Positions 27,604 to 37,640 are shown, numbered from the stretch's first letter. The stretch is DNA of 64,000 nt from an uncultured Bacteroidota bacterium (GCA_900545215.1 UQXW01000003.1:1-64000), one strand, 5' to 3'. Program-made: numbers and translations. Notes: a model not told the origin generated them from the letters alone.

Positions 27604-29991
27604 ATGCGAAACGTCAAATACACTTTTCTCTTACTCATAATCGGCACGCTTTTCTTTGCCTGCAGTCCGACAAAGCACATAAGCAGGAACGGATACATAC
27701 TTTCCAAGAACAAAATCGAGTGTAACAGCAAATTGGTCAGTTCATCGGATTTGAAAAACCTGATAAAGCAAGATCCGAACGGGACATTCCTCGGCGTTAA
27801 ATGGGGCATGTATTTCTATTCTTTGAGCGAAAGAGGAGAGGATTCCACGGTTAATTTTATTTCACGCAACGTTTTCCGCAGGTTAGGCTCGCAGCCTATC
27901 GAATTGAATGAGAGACTGATCGGAGAAACCGAAGAAGAGATGAGAAAGTTCTTGAAAAGCAAGGGCGTTTTCCAAGCAGGTGTGACGCATACACTTGCTC
28001 CCGTCAGGCGTATGTGGGTTCCGTGGACTTCGTATAAGCGTAGGAAGAAAGTGGTATATAATATAGATGTGCCGGCACGCTACAAGATTAACGAGATAGC
28101 ATTGTCTGTCAACGACAGTGTGTTGAAACAGAAAATCGAGAAAGTGTATCCCGGAACCGTAATAACTCCCGGAAGTTATTATGATGAAGACAAGCTCGGA
28201 CAAATCCGCTCGACGATAACGAGCAACCTCAGAGAAAGCGGATATTACGCCTTTAATGAGAAATACATCCGCTTTGAAGTCGATACGAATTTGAACACCA
28301 ACAGTCTGAACCTTACACTCGTGGTCTCCAATCCCGAAAATATGGGCAAGCATAAGCCGTATAAGATTCGTAACATATATGTTTATCCGGATTATTCTTC
28401 GGCTTCCTCTTCGGAACGTCCGCAAATAACGGATACAAATGAAGTTATGCACAAACCTCACAAGACAGCCAAATTGTCCCGTTTCGAATTCATTCGTACG
28501 GGTCATCAATCCATAAAGGACAAACCCATAATGCGAAGCATACTTTTCCAAAACGGAGACATGTTTTCGCCGACCATGGCAAGGAATACCCGTAACGCTC
28601 TTTCACAATTACAAAATTTCAAATATATAGACATATCTTTCTTCCCTCAAAGCAACAATGCAGCAGACACATTGCCCTTGGATTGTCTTATAAGACTGTC
28701 AATGTCTCAGCCGATCAAGCTGACAACTTCCTTTGAAATGAATTTCTCTGCCACGAACAACAGTATAAACCTGCAACAAAGCTCGAGTCTCGGTTCGGAA
28801 ATAAACATAGGATTTTCCCATAGCAACCTGCTTAAAGGAGCGGAGATTTTGTCCGCCAATATCAAGACGGCGGCAGAGGTTCGCAGCGATATATTCTCGT
28901 CGAGCAAGGGAGAAAACCTTTGGAATTGGTTCAATGCTTTCGAGTTGGGCTTTGATGTGGGAATAGAATTGCCGCGTTTCCTTGCTCCTTTTTCGACACG
29001 TCTTTATTCCATGAGATTTCGTCCGCATACTTCCATAAAACTCGCCTATAATACACAGAGACGCACATATTATAATCGTAAAATATCCACCATAAACTAT
29101 GAATACTCTTGGCAAAGCAGTCCTGCAAACAGTTTTTCTTTCAGTCCGGTTGAGGTGAATTACGTGGATATGGAGATAACAGACGACAGCTATGCCGCCC
29201 TTATTGCGAAACTCGACAAGCGAATACAGTATCAGATGTCCGACCATTTGGTTATGGACACGAGATTCGGTTTCGTTCACAACGGACAGGCGACATCCAA
29301 AACCAAAGACTTCAATTACATTCGTACAAACGTGGAGGCTTCCGGTAACCTCCTCTATCTGATAAGCAAGTTATCGAAACAATCGAAAAACTCGCAAGGA
29401 CAATACGAAATGTTCGGCATTCCTTATTCCCAATATCTGAGAGGCGACTTGGATTTTGTGCATTATCATACGCTTAAAAAGAAAACCAAGTTCGTGAGCA
29501 GGTTCTTTGCCGGCATAGGCTGGTATTATGGCAATGCAACGAGTCTCCCTTATGAGAAGAGTTTCTTTGCGGGTGGAGCGAACAACATAAGAGCATGGCA
29601 ACTACGGGAGTTGGGACCCGGAAGCAGCGCTTCGACAAACGAATACGATAAAACACAAACCGGAGACCTTACATTCGGTATCAATTTGGAGTATAGGTTT
29701 CCGTTATTCAGCGTATTCGAGGGTGCAGCCTTCTTGGACGCCGGCAATATATGGACATGGAAAGGCGAAGAAATCGTTCGAGGTAGCGAATTCGACATAA
29801 AACGGTTCTATAAAGAGATAGCCGTCGGAGTAGGCTTGGGATTGAGAATAAACATACAGTTCCTGATTTTGCGATTTGACCTTGCCGCCAAAATGTATGA
29901 CCCTGCACGTCCCGAGAAAGACAGATTTGTCATTCAGGATACCAAGTTCAAGGACCTTCAACTGCAGATCGGTATAGGCTATCCGTTCTGA
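27604..29991 (+). CDS. tamL: TamL-like BamA/TamA-family outer membrane lipoprotein
   Basis: This 795-residue protein has a lipoprotein signal with lipobox LFFACS, unlike BamA, and matches the TamL variant of TamA found in Bacteroidota. POTRA-like segments occupy about residues 30-380. The C-terminal barrel contains the surface antigen features FFAGGANNIRAW and a final YPF. Such proteins help insert outer membrane proteins or transport lipids with TamB. No tamB is visible in the window. Length fits the family. The downstream sequence 30040-30065 has an inverted CCGACA-TGTCGG that could act as a weak terminator. Confidence 0.85.
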   Translation: MRNVKYTFLLLIIGTLFFACSPTKHISRNGYILSKNKIECNSKLVSSSDLKNLIKQDPNGTFLGVKWGMYFYSLSERGEDSTVNFISRNVFRRLGSQPIELNERLIGETEEEMRKFLKSKGVFQAGVTHTLAPVRRMWVPWTSYKRRKKVVYNIDVPARYKINEIALSVNDSVLKQKIEKVYPGTVITPGSYYDEDKLGQIRSTITSNLRESGYYAFNEKYIRFEVDTNLNTNSLNLTLVVSNPENMGKHKPYKIRNIYVYPDYSSASSSERPQITDTNEVMHKPHKTAKLSRFEFIRTGHQSIKDKPIMRSILFQNGDMFSPTMARNTRNALSQLQNFKYIDISFFPQSNNAADTLPLDCLIRLSMSQPIKLTTSFEMNFSATNNSINLQQSSSLGSEINIGFSHSNLLKGAEILSANIKTAAEVRSDIFSSSKGENLWNWFNAFELGFDVGIELPRFLAPFSTRLYSMRFRPHTSIKLAYNTQRRTYYNRKISTINYEYSWQSSPANSFSFSPVEVNYVDMEITDDSYAALIAKLDKRIQYQMSDHLVMDTRFGFVHNGQATSKTKDFNYIRTNVEASGNLLYLISKLSKQSKNSQGQYEMFGIPYSQYLRGDLDFVHYHTLKKKTKFVSRFFAGIGWYYGNATSLPYEKSFFAGGANNIRAWQLRELGPGSSASTNEYDKTQTGDLTFGINLEYRFPLFSVFEGAAFLDAGNIWTWKGEEIVRGSEFDIKRFYKEIAVGVGLGLRINIQFLILRFDLAAKMYDPARPEKDRFVIQDTKFKDLQLQIGIGYPF

Positions 29992-30179
29992 TAAAACAGC
30001 GAAATCGGAGTTTTGACAAATCAAAGCACATCAAAGTCCCGACAAATGTCGGTTTGCTTTATCATGTCGCATTTCGGTCGGGTGCAAATCACAATGCAGT
30101 CAAGCCGGGAGAAAATCGAATTTTTTGAGAAAGAGAAAAAGAAAAGAGAAACCCCGATTTGTTGAAGTTTCTCTTGATG

Positions 30180-30253
30180 TAGCGGGAACGAGAGTTGAAC
30201 TCGTGACCTCCGGGTTATGAATCCGACGCTCTAACCAACTGAGCTATCCCGCC
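30180..30253 (-). tRNA. tRNA with anticodon CAT (probably elongator tRNA-Met)
   Basis: On the minus strand the 74 bases fold as a cloverleaf: acceptor GGCGGGA/TCCCGCT with a G1-U72 wobble, D arm GCTC/GAGC, anticodon loop TTCATAA, and T arm ACGAG/CTCGT with loop TTCAACT. CCA is not encoded. The top of the anticodon stem has an A-C mismatch. CAT could also belong to tRNA-Ile whose C34 is lysidinylated. It is not the initiator type by its D-arm/acceptor pattern. It lies just downstream of uvrA on the same strand. Confidence 0.9.
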
Positions 30254-30299
30254 GTTTGAGGTTGCAAAATTACAATATTTTTTCTTGCGAGCAAAATTA

Positions 30300-33137
30300 T
30301 CAAGGCTTTTTTTGCTCCTTGTGCCTATTTTGCTGCGTAAAACGTTGTGTTATAATTCGCTTTTCAAGTAACGACCGAGCCAGTTCTTCGGGAGTACCGC
30401 ATTCAACTATGTTTCCGCCTGCCTTTCCGCCCTTATTACCCATGTCGATGAGGTAATCCGCCACCTTTATCACATCAAGATTGTGTTCTATCACAAGCAT
30501 GCTGTTGCCTTTATCGACCAACTTTTGCAGAACCTCCAATAGAACTCTTATATCTTCGAAATGAAGTCCCGTTGTCGGCTCGTCGAGTATGTATAAGGTC
30601 TTTCCCGTATCTTTTTTGCCCAATTCGGCAGCGAGTTTTATTCTTTGGCACTCACCTCCTGAAAGAGTGGTCGAGGGTTGTCCCAAAGTAAGGTAACCCA
30701 ATCCCACTTCGGTAACCATGGATAGCTGACGTTTGATGCCGGGATAGTTCTCGAAGAAAACGACTGCCTCTGAAAAACTCATGTTCAGCACATCGCTTAT
30801 ATTCTTCCCTTTGTACCGTACTTCCAAAGTCTCTCTGTTGTATCGCTTTCCCCCACACTCCTGACAAGTAACGTAAACGTCCGGAAGGAAATTCATTTCT
30901 ATCGTTTTCACACCGGCACCCTGACATTCCTCGCACCGACCGCCTTTGACATTGAAGGAAAAACGTCCTGCCTGATAGTTCCTTATTCTCGCAGTCGGAA
31001 GACATGCGTACAGCCTTCTTATATCGTCGAACACGCCTATGAATGTTGCGGGATTGCTTCTCGGTGTCTTGCCGATAGGAGACTGGTCTATCTCTATCAC
31101 CTTGTCGATATTCTCCACCCCTTTGATGCTTTCGTATGGGAGAATGGGTTTCTCGCTTCGGTAAAACAACTTGCTCAAAATAGGATGCAAGGTATCGTTA
31201 ATCAAAGATGACTTTCCACTTCCGGAAACACCTGTAACGCATACGAAAAGCCCCAATGGCAGGTGCAAATTCACATTCTTCAAATTATTTCCGCAAGCTC
31301 CCGACAGGTCTATCGCCTTGCCGTTGCCTTTTCTTCTGACTTTCGGAACTTCTATCTTCTTTTCACCACGCAGATACAGGCAGGTAAGAGAGTTTTGCTT
31401 CAAAATCTCTTTCGGAGTTCCTATTGCCGTCAGCCGACCTCCGTTCACGCCGGCACCCGGTCCTATATCCACTATGAAATCCGATGCCAACATCATATCC
31501 TTATCATGTTCCACAACGATGACAGTGTTTCCCATGTCTCTCAACTTTTGCAGCGACTTAATCAATCGCACATTATCCGATTGATGCAAGCCTATGCTCG
31601 GCTCATCGAGGATATACATCACGTTGACCAACTTGCTCCCTATCTGCGTAGCAAGCCTTATTCTTTGACTTTCTCCACCTGATAGAGTGCGTGAGCTTCT
31701 GTTGAGGCTCAAATACCCCAAGCCCACGTCCAGAAGGAAGTTTATCTTTGTGTTTATCTCTCTCAAAATCTCGGAAGCAATACTTCGTTGCCTTTCGTTC
31801 AGCTTTTGCTCTATTTCCAAGCACCATTGCGAAAGCTCCGTCAAGTCCATATTGGCAAGTTCCGCAATGTTTTTCTCTCCGATTTTGAAGCAAAGACTCT
31901 CTTTCTTCAATCTGTCGCCGTTGCAATGAGGACACACCTTTTTCGTTATGAAACCTGCCGCCCATTTTTGCAGAGATGCCGGAAGGTTCGCATCATTGAA
32001 TTGGGTCGAAATGAAATTTACCACACCTTGAAAACCGTCCGTCGGAATAATTCCCTCATCTTCCGATATGCCGTATAACAAAGCATTCATCGCCTCTTGC
32101 GAATAATCTTTCAAAGGGGTTTCCAAATCGAAACCGTACCTCTTTCCGACTTGCACAACCTGCTTGACGAACCAACTGCCCGCATTTGGCTTCCCTATCG
32201 GAGCGAGACCGCCTCGGGCAATGCTCTTGCTCTTATCCGGAATTATTTTGTCGATGTCCACTTGCGACACCTCTCCCAAGCCGTTGCAAAACGGACAAGC
32301 CCCGTATGGCGAATTGAATGAAAAGGTATTCGGTTCGGGTTCAGGATAAGCAATTCCTGTTGTCGGACACATAAGGTTCTTTGAGAAAAACCTTATTTTG
32401 CCGTTCTCGTCCTCGATCATAAGGCTGTTCTTGCCATGTTTGAAAGCAACTTCCACCGACTTCTTCAACCTCTCCCTCTTTCCCTCGCTATCGATCTTCA
32501 ACTTATCCACCACAATCTCTATATCATGAACCTTATAACGGTCGACCCTCATACCGCTCACTATATTCATGATTTCGCCATCTACCCTCACTTTGAGAAA
32601 TCCCTTCTTCGCAATCGTTTCGAACAACTCTCTGTAATGTCCCTTCCTGCCTTTCACCACCGGAGCAAGAATAACGATATATTCCCCGTTATAAGACTGC
32701 TCCATCTCCTCCAAAATCTGTTTTTCCGTGTACTTCACCATCTTTTCCCCCGTATTCACGGAATAAGCCTCTGCCACTCTGGCATACAGAAGTCTCAAAA
32801 GGTCATATATCTCCGTCGTTGTACCGACGGTCGAACGAGGATTTTTATTCGTGGTTTTTTGTTCTATCGAGATTACGGGAGACAAGCCGCTTATCTTATC
32901 CACATCGGGTTTGCTCATATTCCCCATAAAATTTCTTATGTAGGAAGAAAACGTCTCCAAGTAACGCCTCTGACCCTCCGCATATATGGTGTCGAAAGCC
33001 AAAGAACTCTTACCGCTGCCGCTTAACCCTGTAATGGTAATCAGACTGTTGCGAGGCATCGAGAGGGAAATGTTTTGCAGATTGTGCGTCCTTGCACCAA
33101 GTATTTCGAGTTTATCCTCAGACATATATTCGCTCAT
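30300..33137 (-). CDS. uvrA: excinuclease ABC subunit A
   Basis: This 945-residue ABC-type ATPase recognises DNA damage for nucleotide excision repair with UvrB. The start is placed at MSEYMSEDKLEILGARTHNLQ; the open frame extends upstream but enters the promoter region of the divergent lipoprotein gene. Walker A loops GLSGSGKSS and GVSGSGKSS are present, together with the two ABC signature segments LSGGESQRI and LSGGECQRI. Zinc-finger Cys pairs (CPHC, CEEC and CQEC) and two DEPS/DEPT Walker B segments complete the picture. Length is typical for the family. Confidence 0.96.
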   Translation of the reverse strand: MSEYMSEDKLEILGARTHNLQNISLSMPRNSLITITGLSGSGKSSLAFDTIYAEGQRRYLETFSSYIRNFMGNMSKPDVDKISGLSPVISIEQKTTNKNPRSTVGTTTEIYDLLRLLYARVAEAYSVNTGEKMVKYTEKQILEEMEQSYNGEYIVILAPVVKGRKGHYRELFETIAKKGFLKVRVDGEIMNIVSGMRVDRYKVHDIEIVVDKLKIDSEGKRERLKKSVEVAFKHGKNSLMIEDENGKIRFFSKNLMCPTTGIAYPEPEPNTFSFNSPYGACPFCNGLGEVSQVDIDKIIPDKSKSIARGGLAPIGKPNAGSWFVKQVVQVGKRYGFDLETPLKDYSQEAMNALLYGISEDEGIIPTDGFQGVVNFISTQFNDANLPASLQKWAAGFITKKVCPHCNGDRLKKESLCFKIGEKNIAELANMDLTELSQWCLEIEQKLNERQRSIASEILREINTKINFLLDVGLGYLSLNRSSRTLSGGESQRIRLATQIGSKLVNVMYILDEPSIGLHQSDNVRLIKSLQKLRDMGNTVIVVEHDKDMMLASDFIVDIGPGAGVNGGRLTAIGTPKEILKQNSLTCLYLRGEKKIEVPKVRRKGNGKAIDLSGACGNNLKNVNLHLPLGLFVCVTGVSGSGKSSLINDTLHPILSKLFYRSEKPILPYESIKGVENIDKVIEIDQSPIGKTPRSNPATFIGVFDDIRRLYACLPTARIRNYQAGRFSFNVKGGRCEECQGAGVKTIEMNFLPDVYVTCQECGGKRYNRETLEVRYKGKNISDVLNMSFSEAVVFFENYPGIKRQLSMVTEVGLGYLTLGQPSTTLSGGECQRIKLAAELGKKDTGKTLYILDEPTTGLHFEDIRVLLEVLQKLVDKGNSMLVIEHNLDVIKVADYLIDMGNKGGKAGGNIVECGTPEELARSLLEKRIITQRFTQQNRHKEQKKP

Positions 33138-33230
33138 TTTTCGATTGCAATTATACGATATTTTCCATTGCCGAAAGGCACATTTCGCAGCAAAAGAACA
33201 ATAATTCTTTGCAGATTGTTGTTTTTGTAC

Positions 33231-33239
33231 TACCTTTGC
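33231..33239 (+). promoter_or_regulatory. promoter -7 element of the coiled-coil lipoprotein gene
   Basis: TACCTTTGC matches the Bacteroidota -7 consensus. TTG triplets around 33217-33219 could serve as the -33 element. The gene start is at 33280, giving a leader of about 35 bases. Confidence 0.6.
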
Positions 33240-33279
33240 GAAGTTAATAATTTTGATTTTGAACAATAACAGAGAACTT

Positions 33280-34143
33280 ATGAAGAGAAAATTGATTACC
33301 GCAGGCTTTATATGCCTTGCAGCCTTGACGGCTTGTAACAAAGATTTGTCCAAAGAAAGAGAAAAGCAGTTGCAGGACTCCTTTGCAGCGGTTATGTCCA
33401 ACAAAGACGCTGAAATGGAAACGCTTTTCCAACAGTTGAACGAAATAGACGCAAGTCTGGGCGAGATAACCAAAACCTACTCCGATGTTGCACAAGCGGC
33501 AAACACCTCGGGCGAAGTAAGCAAAGACGCAGCTTCGAGTATAAGAACCAAAATCGCCACCATAAACGACATACTCGCAAAAGACAAGGAAAAACTCGCC
33601 GCAGTACATTCCAGAGTAAGTAAATTGCAGAAACAAAACAAACAACTGCAAACCTTTGTCGAGAACTTGGAACAACGAATAAAAGAGCAGGAAAGCCAAA
33701 TCCAAACCTTGACGGCGGAATTGGAAAAGAAAAACGTGAAAATCGATGAATTGACCAAGAATGTCGAGAATTTGGAGAACGCCTCGAAGAAGAAAGACAA
33801 ACAGATAATGCAGATAGAAGACGAGAAGTACACAGCATACTTTACCATCGGCACAAAGAAAGAACTTAGAACCAAGAATGTAATCGACAGAAAAGGAGGT
33901 TTCATCGGTTTCGGTAAAACAAACGTCCTATCGAACAACGCCGACTTCGCCGCATTCACGAAGATAGATACAAGAAACACACAGGAGATACCGTTGACGG
34001 GAAAGAGAATAAAACTCGTAACCTCTCACCCGACATCTTCCTACTCCTTGGAAGGCGACCCGTCGAGACCAAGTTCCATAAGGATAACAAATCCGGATTT
34101 ATTCTGGAAAGCAAGCAAATGCTTGGTCATCATGGTCGATTAG
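33280..34143 (+). CDS. coiled-coil lipoprotein of unknown function
   Basis: The product is about 287 residues. The signal ends in a lipobox LTAC with the Cys near residue 19. Residues about 25-190 are a long predicted coiled coil, with heptad-like repeats of Leu, Glu, Lys and Gln. The C-terminal 100 residues (from about YTAYFTIGTKKELR) form a small globular domain with a TIGTKKEL and FTKIDTRNTQEIPL pattern seen in several Bacteroidota lipoproteins of unknown role. An upstream TTG start at 33253 is disfavoured. A strong terminator follows, so it is monocistronic. Confidence 0.78.
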   Translation: MKRKLITAGFICLAALTACNKDLSKEREKQLQDSFAAVMSNKDAEMETLFQQLNEIDASLGEITKTYSDVAQAANTSGEVSKDAASSIRTKIATINDILAKDKEKLAAVHSRVSKLQKQNKQLQTFVENLEQRIKEQESQIQTLTAELEKKNVKIDELTKNVENLENASKKKDKQIMQIEDEKYTAYFTIGTKKELRTKNVIDRKGGFIGFGKTNVLSNNADFAAFTKIDTRNTQEIPLTGKRIKLVTSHPTSSYSLEGDPSRPSSIRITNPDLFWKASKCLVIMVD

Positions 34144-34165
34144 CACTAAGGAAATACAACTCATG

Positions 34166-34206
34166 GCGGTGGTTCGATGAAACAAGATCGAACCACCGCT
34201 TTTTCT
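34166..34206 (+). terminator. rho-independent terminator after the coiled-coil lipoprotein
   Basis: GCGGTGGTTCGAT (34166-34178) pairs perfectly with ATCGAACCACCGC (34187-34199) around an eight-base loop, followed by a T-rich run. Confidence 0.9.
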
Positions 34207-34267
34207 TTTCCCGTAAGTCCCGCGTGAAAACGTGCTTGTTCAAAATCACAGTCAAGTCATACGAAAA

Positions 34268-34345
34268 GAAAACGCCGAAAGGATAAATTCAACCGCCGAT
34301 TGAGTAAATTCTTTCGGCGTTTCATTTTTGCGAAACGGCATACTG
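34268..34345. repeat. intergenic palindromic repeat, copy C
   Basis: AAAACGCCGAAAGGAT (from 34269) is the inverted partner of ATTCTTTCGGCGTTT (about 34309-34323), about 25 bases apart. The family core CATTTTTGCGAAACGGCA follows. The rest of the gene-free stretch 34207-34763 holds only this repeat and the promoter at 34683; I see nothing else in it. Confidence 0.65.
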
Positions 34346-34682
34346 TTTCGGTGAAACAGATACTTGGTGTCGTTGTCTCTGTAATACGAGAAGTTTTTTG
34401 TACCAATCAACCCATCTCATAATAGTCGGACAAGAGAAAAACGAATAGTTCGAGGAGCGGAAAAACGGCTCGAAACGTTAAAAGTGCAATCGTGAAAGAA
34501 AATTTATTTTCATATCTCCGCAGACCATGGGAAGAAAAGTATAGAAGCATACATAATCATTTGAACCTTAAAAATTACCCCCCGAAAAACAATAAGCAAA
34601 AATACATAAATGTTTTTCGTGATTAAACCATCGACTTAACATTTGGCAAATGAGGTGTTTATCGTATTCATATTTTCTTTTG

Positions 34683-34691
34683 TACCTTTGC
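34683..34691 (+). promoter_or_regulatory. promoter -7 element of the small membrane protein/T9SS protein unit
   Basis: TACCTTTGC matches the Bacteroidota -7 consensus. The ATG of the small gene is at 34764, leaving a leader of about 65 bases, long for this window. Confidence 0.6.
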
Positions 34692-34763
34692 AAACTATTA
34701 AAAGAGGAAATAAAATAGTGTACATTGTACAGAATGAAATGTCGAACATAAAAATATAAGATT

Positions 34764-34988
34764 ATGAGGAAATCAATTTGCACGATAGTGCTATTCGTAT
34801 GTCTTTCACCAATGCTGAAAGCCGACCCGCCTTTGCCGGCAACACCATCAACAGCGATTGCCGACCAAAGCAATCATGGCATACAAACACAGAATAACCC
34901 TATTGCACCAGCAACATTATTGTTATTGGGCTTGGTAGGCAGTTTTGCCGGAGTGAAAATTTACAAAAGCAACAAAAAGGAGGAGTAA
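34764..34988 (+). CDS. small secreted protein with C-terminal membrane anchor-like tail
   Basis: This 74-residue protein has an N-terminal signal peptide (MRKSICTIVLFVCL, cut near LKADP), a Pro/Ala/Asn-rich middle, then NNPIAP, a hydrophobic segment (about residues 48-65) and a basic end KIYKSNKKEE. This motif-helix-basic tail resembles the PID-CTERM type of short sorting signals described for Bacteroidota, though here the Asp after PI is Ala. It may be a membrane-anchored or processed peptide. It is four bases upstream of a large T9SS protein and is probably co-transcribed. The function is unknown. Confidence 0.65.
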   Translation: MRKSICTIVLFVCLSPMLKADPPLPATPSTAIADQSNHGIQTQNNPIAPATLLLLGLVGSFAGVKIYKSNKKEE

Positions 34989-34992
34989 GAGT

Positions 34993-37485
34993 ATGAAAAA
35001 GATTATTTTGACAACAGTATTATTCTCCCTTGTCATATTGTCCGCAGGACAGAGTATGGCTCAATTTGCTCAATTTGCAGGAGGAAGCGGAACTGCAGAA
35101 GACCCGTACAAAATAGCAACCTATCAACATTTCTTGGCAATACCGGATAGTACCGACAAAAATTACATTCAGACTGCAAATATAGAATTTCCTAACAATA
35201 CATTCCCTGATATTAAGTACTTTAATGGAACATACGATGGTCAAGGCTATATGATAACAGCCGAAGGAACGCAAAGCAATTCATTATTCGGATATGTTAC
35301 GGGTACAGTGAAGAATCTTCTATTATACGGATTGAATGTTACGTCCAAAAGTACTGGAATCATGTGTAGTGGACTGCATAACGGAAAACTTGATAGTATT
35401 CAACTATTAGAGTGCAACCTTGAAGAAAACTCAGGTTCTTTTTATGGGGGATTATTGACATCATTTGTTGCAGAAAGTGCAAAAATATCTTTCTGTAATG
35501 CAGTTAATTGCAATATTACAACATCAAGTTCTGCTATCATAGGAGGATTAGTTGGTGCGACATTATCTTTTGCGACTTCCTCAAATATCATGGAGTATTG
35601 TTCGTATAGTGGAAATATAACAGTTTCCGGTAGTGGTTCTCATACCTTAGGAGGACTTGTCGGTCGTCTTTCCCCTTTTGATACGATTATAGCTTGTGCT
35701 GTAGATAACACTATTATAAATCTTAATGCAACCTCAATCGGACAGTCCAAAATGGCAGGTATTACCTATGTCAAAAAAGAGGGGAATGCGAATGGAGCTG
35801 TTTACAATAGTTATGTGGGATATGTTGAGACAAATCTTTCAGGTATTTATCAACAGCCTGATACAACAAGTATCTTCCTTATAACGAATGCCGATACTTC
35901 TCATGTTCTGCATTTGGATCACGTTTCAGGTCCATTAGGTCCATCAGCAACGACAGAAGATAGCGTCTTCCTTAACTCTGGATTGACAGAAACGGGGTTT
36001 ATTTTTAGCGACGGAAATATTGTTCATGTCAACAATGGCATAGAATCAATAACTGCCAACAAAATATTGATTAGTAAGAATAGCGGAGATTTTTCGAATA
36101 TAAGTACTTGGAATTTTACAGGTACGGGAAAGACTCAGTTTACTATTTCTGCCGGTCATACAATTACGGTTCAAGAGAACAAAAATGTGCCCTCCGGAGC
36201 GAACATAATCATTGCCGATGGCGGTAACCTGATAGATAAGAGGAGTAATACGACCTTGACAGCCACGATGCAGAAGAACATAACGGCAGGAAGTTGGAAC
36301 TTCATCGGTTTGGCGATGAATGAAGACATAAGATATTTTATCGGTCAACCTGCCATTGTCGCACTTGCGTTCGATTATAGAACAGGTGATTGGGCAACAG
36401 ACGACTATTTGCACTATTATACAGATACACAAAGCGGCGACCATGTAGGAAAAGGCAACGGCATATTGGTTTATACCAATGAAGGCTTCACCTTGGAAAG
36501 CACAGGTACGTTGGTAAATGATGACGTAACCGTAACAGCCGATGTAAAAGAAAATAGCGGCGACGGAACCAAAGGTAATTGGATGGCATTGGCGAACCCA
36601 TACCCAGCAGCAATGCTTGCAAGCAACATAATTTCCGGAATACAAACCGACAATAGCAATCAGTTGGTTCAAGGACAGACAGTATATGTAAGGGAAAGCA
36701 ACGCTTGGAGAACCATTTCAAATTCTACGGAAAAGGTTGACGGCGGACATGGTTTCTTCGTTAACTTCGCAACTATCGGAAGCAAGACCGTAAATATGCA
36801 GAAGTCATGGACACAAACCACCACGACGCAAACCACCACGGCGAAAAGCACCCCTGCCAAGAGAGACTTCTTGACCGTATCCGTTTCCACCGACGGTTAC
36901 AAAGTTCCTGTGATGTTTGCAAAGAACGAAGCGGCAAGAGAGGATTACGACATTTTCGACGCCAACAAATTATTCGGCGACGGCAGCGTGGCAGAACCTT
37001 ATTTGCTTTGCAATGGTATCAATCTTTGCAAAGAAGAAGTGAACAGCCTGCCTTACACTGCAACAATGAACATTAAGTCAGGCGAAGCACGAAGCGTTGA
37101 AATCATAGCAGAGAACATACCCGAAGGATACAGCTTGACCCTAATCGACAATGAAGAAGAAATCGTTATGAACCAAGGCGATGTTTATACCGTGAATATC
37201 GCAAGCGGAGAGAATGCCGACCGCTTCAAATTGAAGATAGGCGAGAAGAACGTATCCATCACCGATGTCGAGAAAGTGGCAGACCTGAGCATAAGGAACA
37301 ACAACCGCAACATCATCATCGAATGCGGCAAGAACGTAAAGGCGGAAGTATATAACACCTTGGGACAAAAAGTATATGAGACCACCGCAAGGAACTTCAA
37401 CATCGAAGGCGTAGCGGCAGGAGCCTACGTAGTGAAAGTACAAAGCGGCAACGCAGTACAATCCCACAAGATGATTATCCGATAG
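34993..37485 (+). CDS. large T9SS-exported surface protein with GLUG-like repeats
   Basis: This 830-residue protein has a signal peptide ending near QSMAQ. The N-terminal third begins with GGSGTAEDPYKIATYQHF and contains GGLVG-type turns (GGLVGATL, GGLVGRLS), typical of GLUG/adhesin-like right-handed beta-helices. A middle region (about 350-600) resembles other secreted Bacteroidota proteins. A Thr-rich linker lies near residues 604-625. The last 75 residues form a T9SS type A sorting domain: AEVYNTLGQKVYETT, GVAAGAYVVKVQ and a final KMIIR. It is probably surface-exposed and adhesive, but no ligand can be named. A terminator follows. Confidence 0.82.
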   Translation: MKKIILTTVLFSLVILSAGQSMAQFAQFAGGSGTAEDPYKIATYQHFLAIPDSTDKNYIQTANIEFPNNTFPDIKYFNGTYDGQGYMITAEGTQSNSLFGYVTGTVKNLLLYGLNVTSKSTGIMCSGLHNGKLDSIQLLECNLEENSGSFYGGLLTSFVAESAKISFCNAVNCNITTSSSAIIGGLVGATLSFATSSNIMEYCSYSGNITVSGSGSHTLGGLVGRLSPFDTIIACAVDNTIINLNATSIGQSKMAGITYVKKEGNANGAVYNSYVGYVETNLSGIYQQPDTTSIFLITNADTSHVLHLDHVSGPLGPSATTEDSVFLNSGLTETGFIFSDGNIVHVNNGIESITANKILISKNSGDFSNISTWNFTGTGKTQFTISAGHTITVQENKNVPSGANIIIADGGNLIDKRSNTTLTATMQKNITAGSWNFIGLAMNEDIRYFIGQPAIVALAFDYRTGDWATDDYLHYYTDTQSGDHVGKGNGILVYTNEGFTLESTGTLVNDDVTVTADVKENSGDGTKGNWMALANPYPAAMLASNIISGIQTDNSNQLVQGQTVYVRESNAWRTISNSTEKVDGGHGFFVNFATIGSKTVNMQKSWTQTTTTQTTTAKSTPAKRDFLTVSVSTDGYKVPVMFAKNEAAREDYDIFDANKLFGDGSVAEPYLLCNGINLCKEEVNSLPYTATMNIKSGEARSVEIIAENIPEGYSLTLIDNEEEIVMNQGDVYTVNIASGENADRFKLKIGEKNVSITDVEKVADLSIRNNNRNIIIECGKNVKAEVYNTLGQKVYETTARNFNIEGVAAGAYVVKVQSGNAVQSHKMIIR

Positions 37486-37510
37486 ATTTTCATGATCTAA
37501 CAAATACTTC

Positions 37511-37546
37511 AAGCCTCGGAGGTTCTCACCTCCGAGGCTTTTTTCT
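37511..37546 (+). terminator. rho-independent terminator after the T9SS surface protein
   Basis: AAGCCTCGGAGG (37511-37522) pairs perfectly with CCTCCGAGGCTT (37529-37540) around a six-base loop and is followed by a T run. Confidence 0.92.
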
Positions 37547-37640
37547 TGCCCTTTCGCTCTGTTTTAATCGTCGCAGAACCTGATGGGAAAATGCTTGAAG
37601 TTGAGCCTATTGTCTGCAAACTTGATGGGAAGGTGAGAAA

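Noticed and set aside
33138..33473. Upstream extension of the uvrA frame
   Set aside because: It overlaps the promoter and start of the divergent lipoprotein gene, and UvrA proteins begin at the MSE-EKLEILGARTHNL region.
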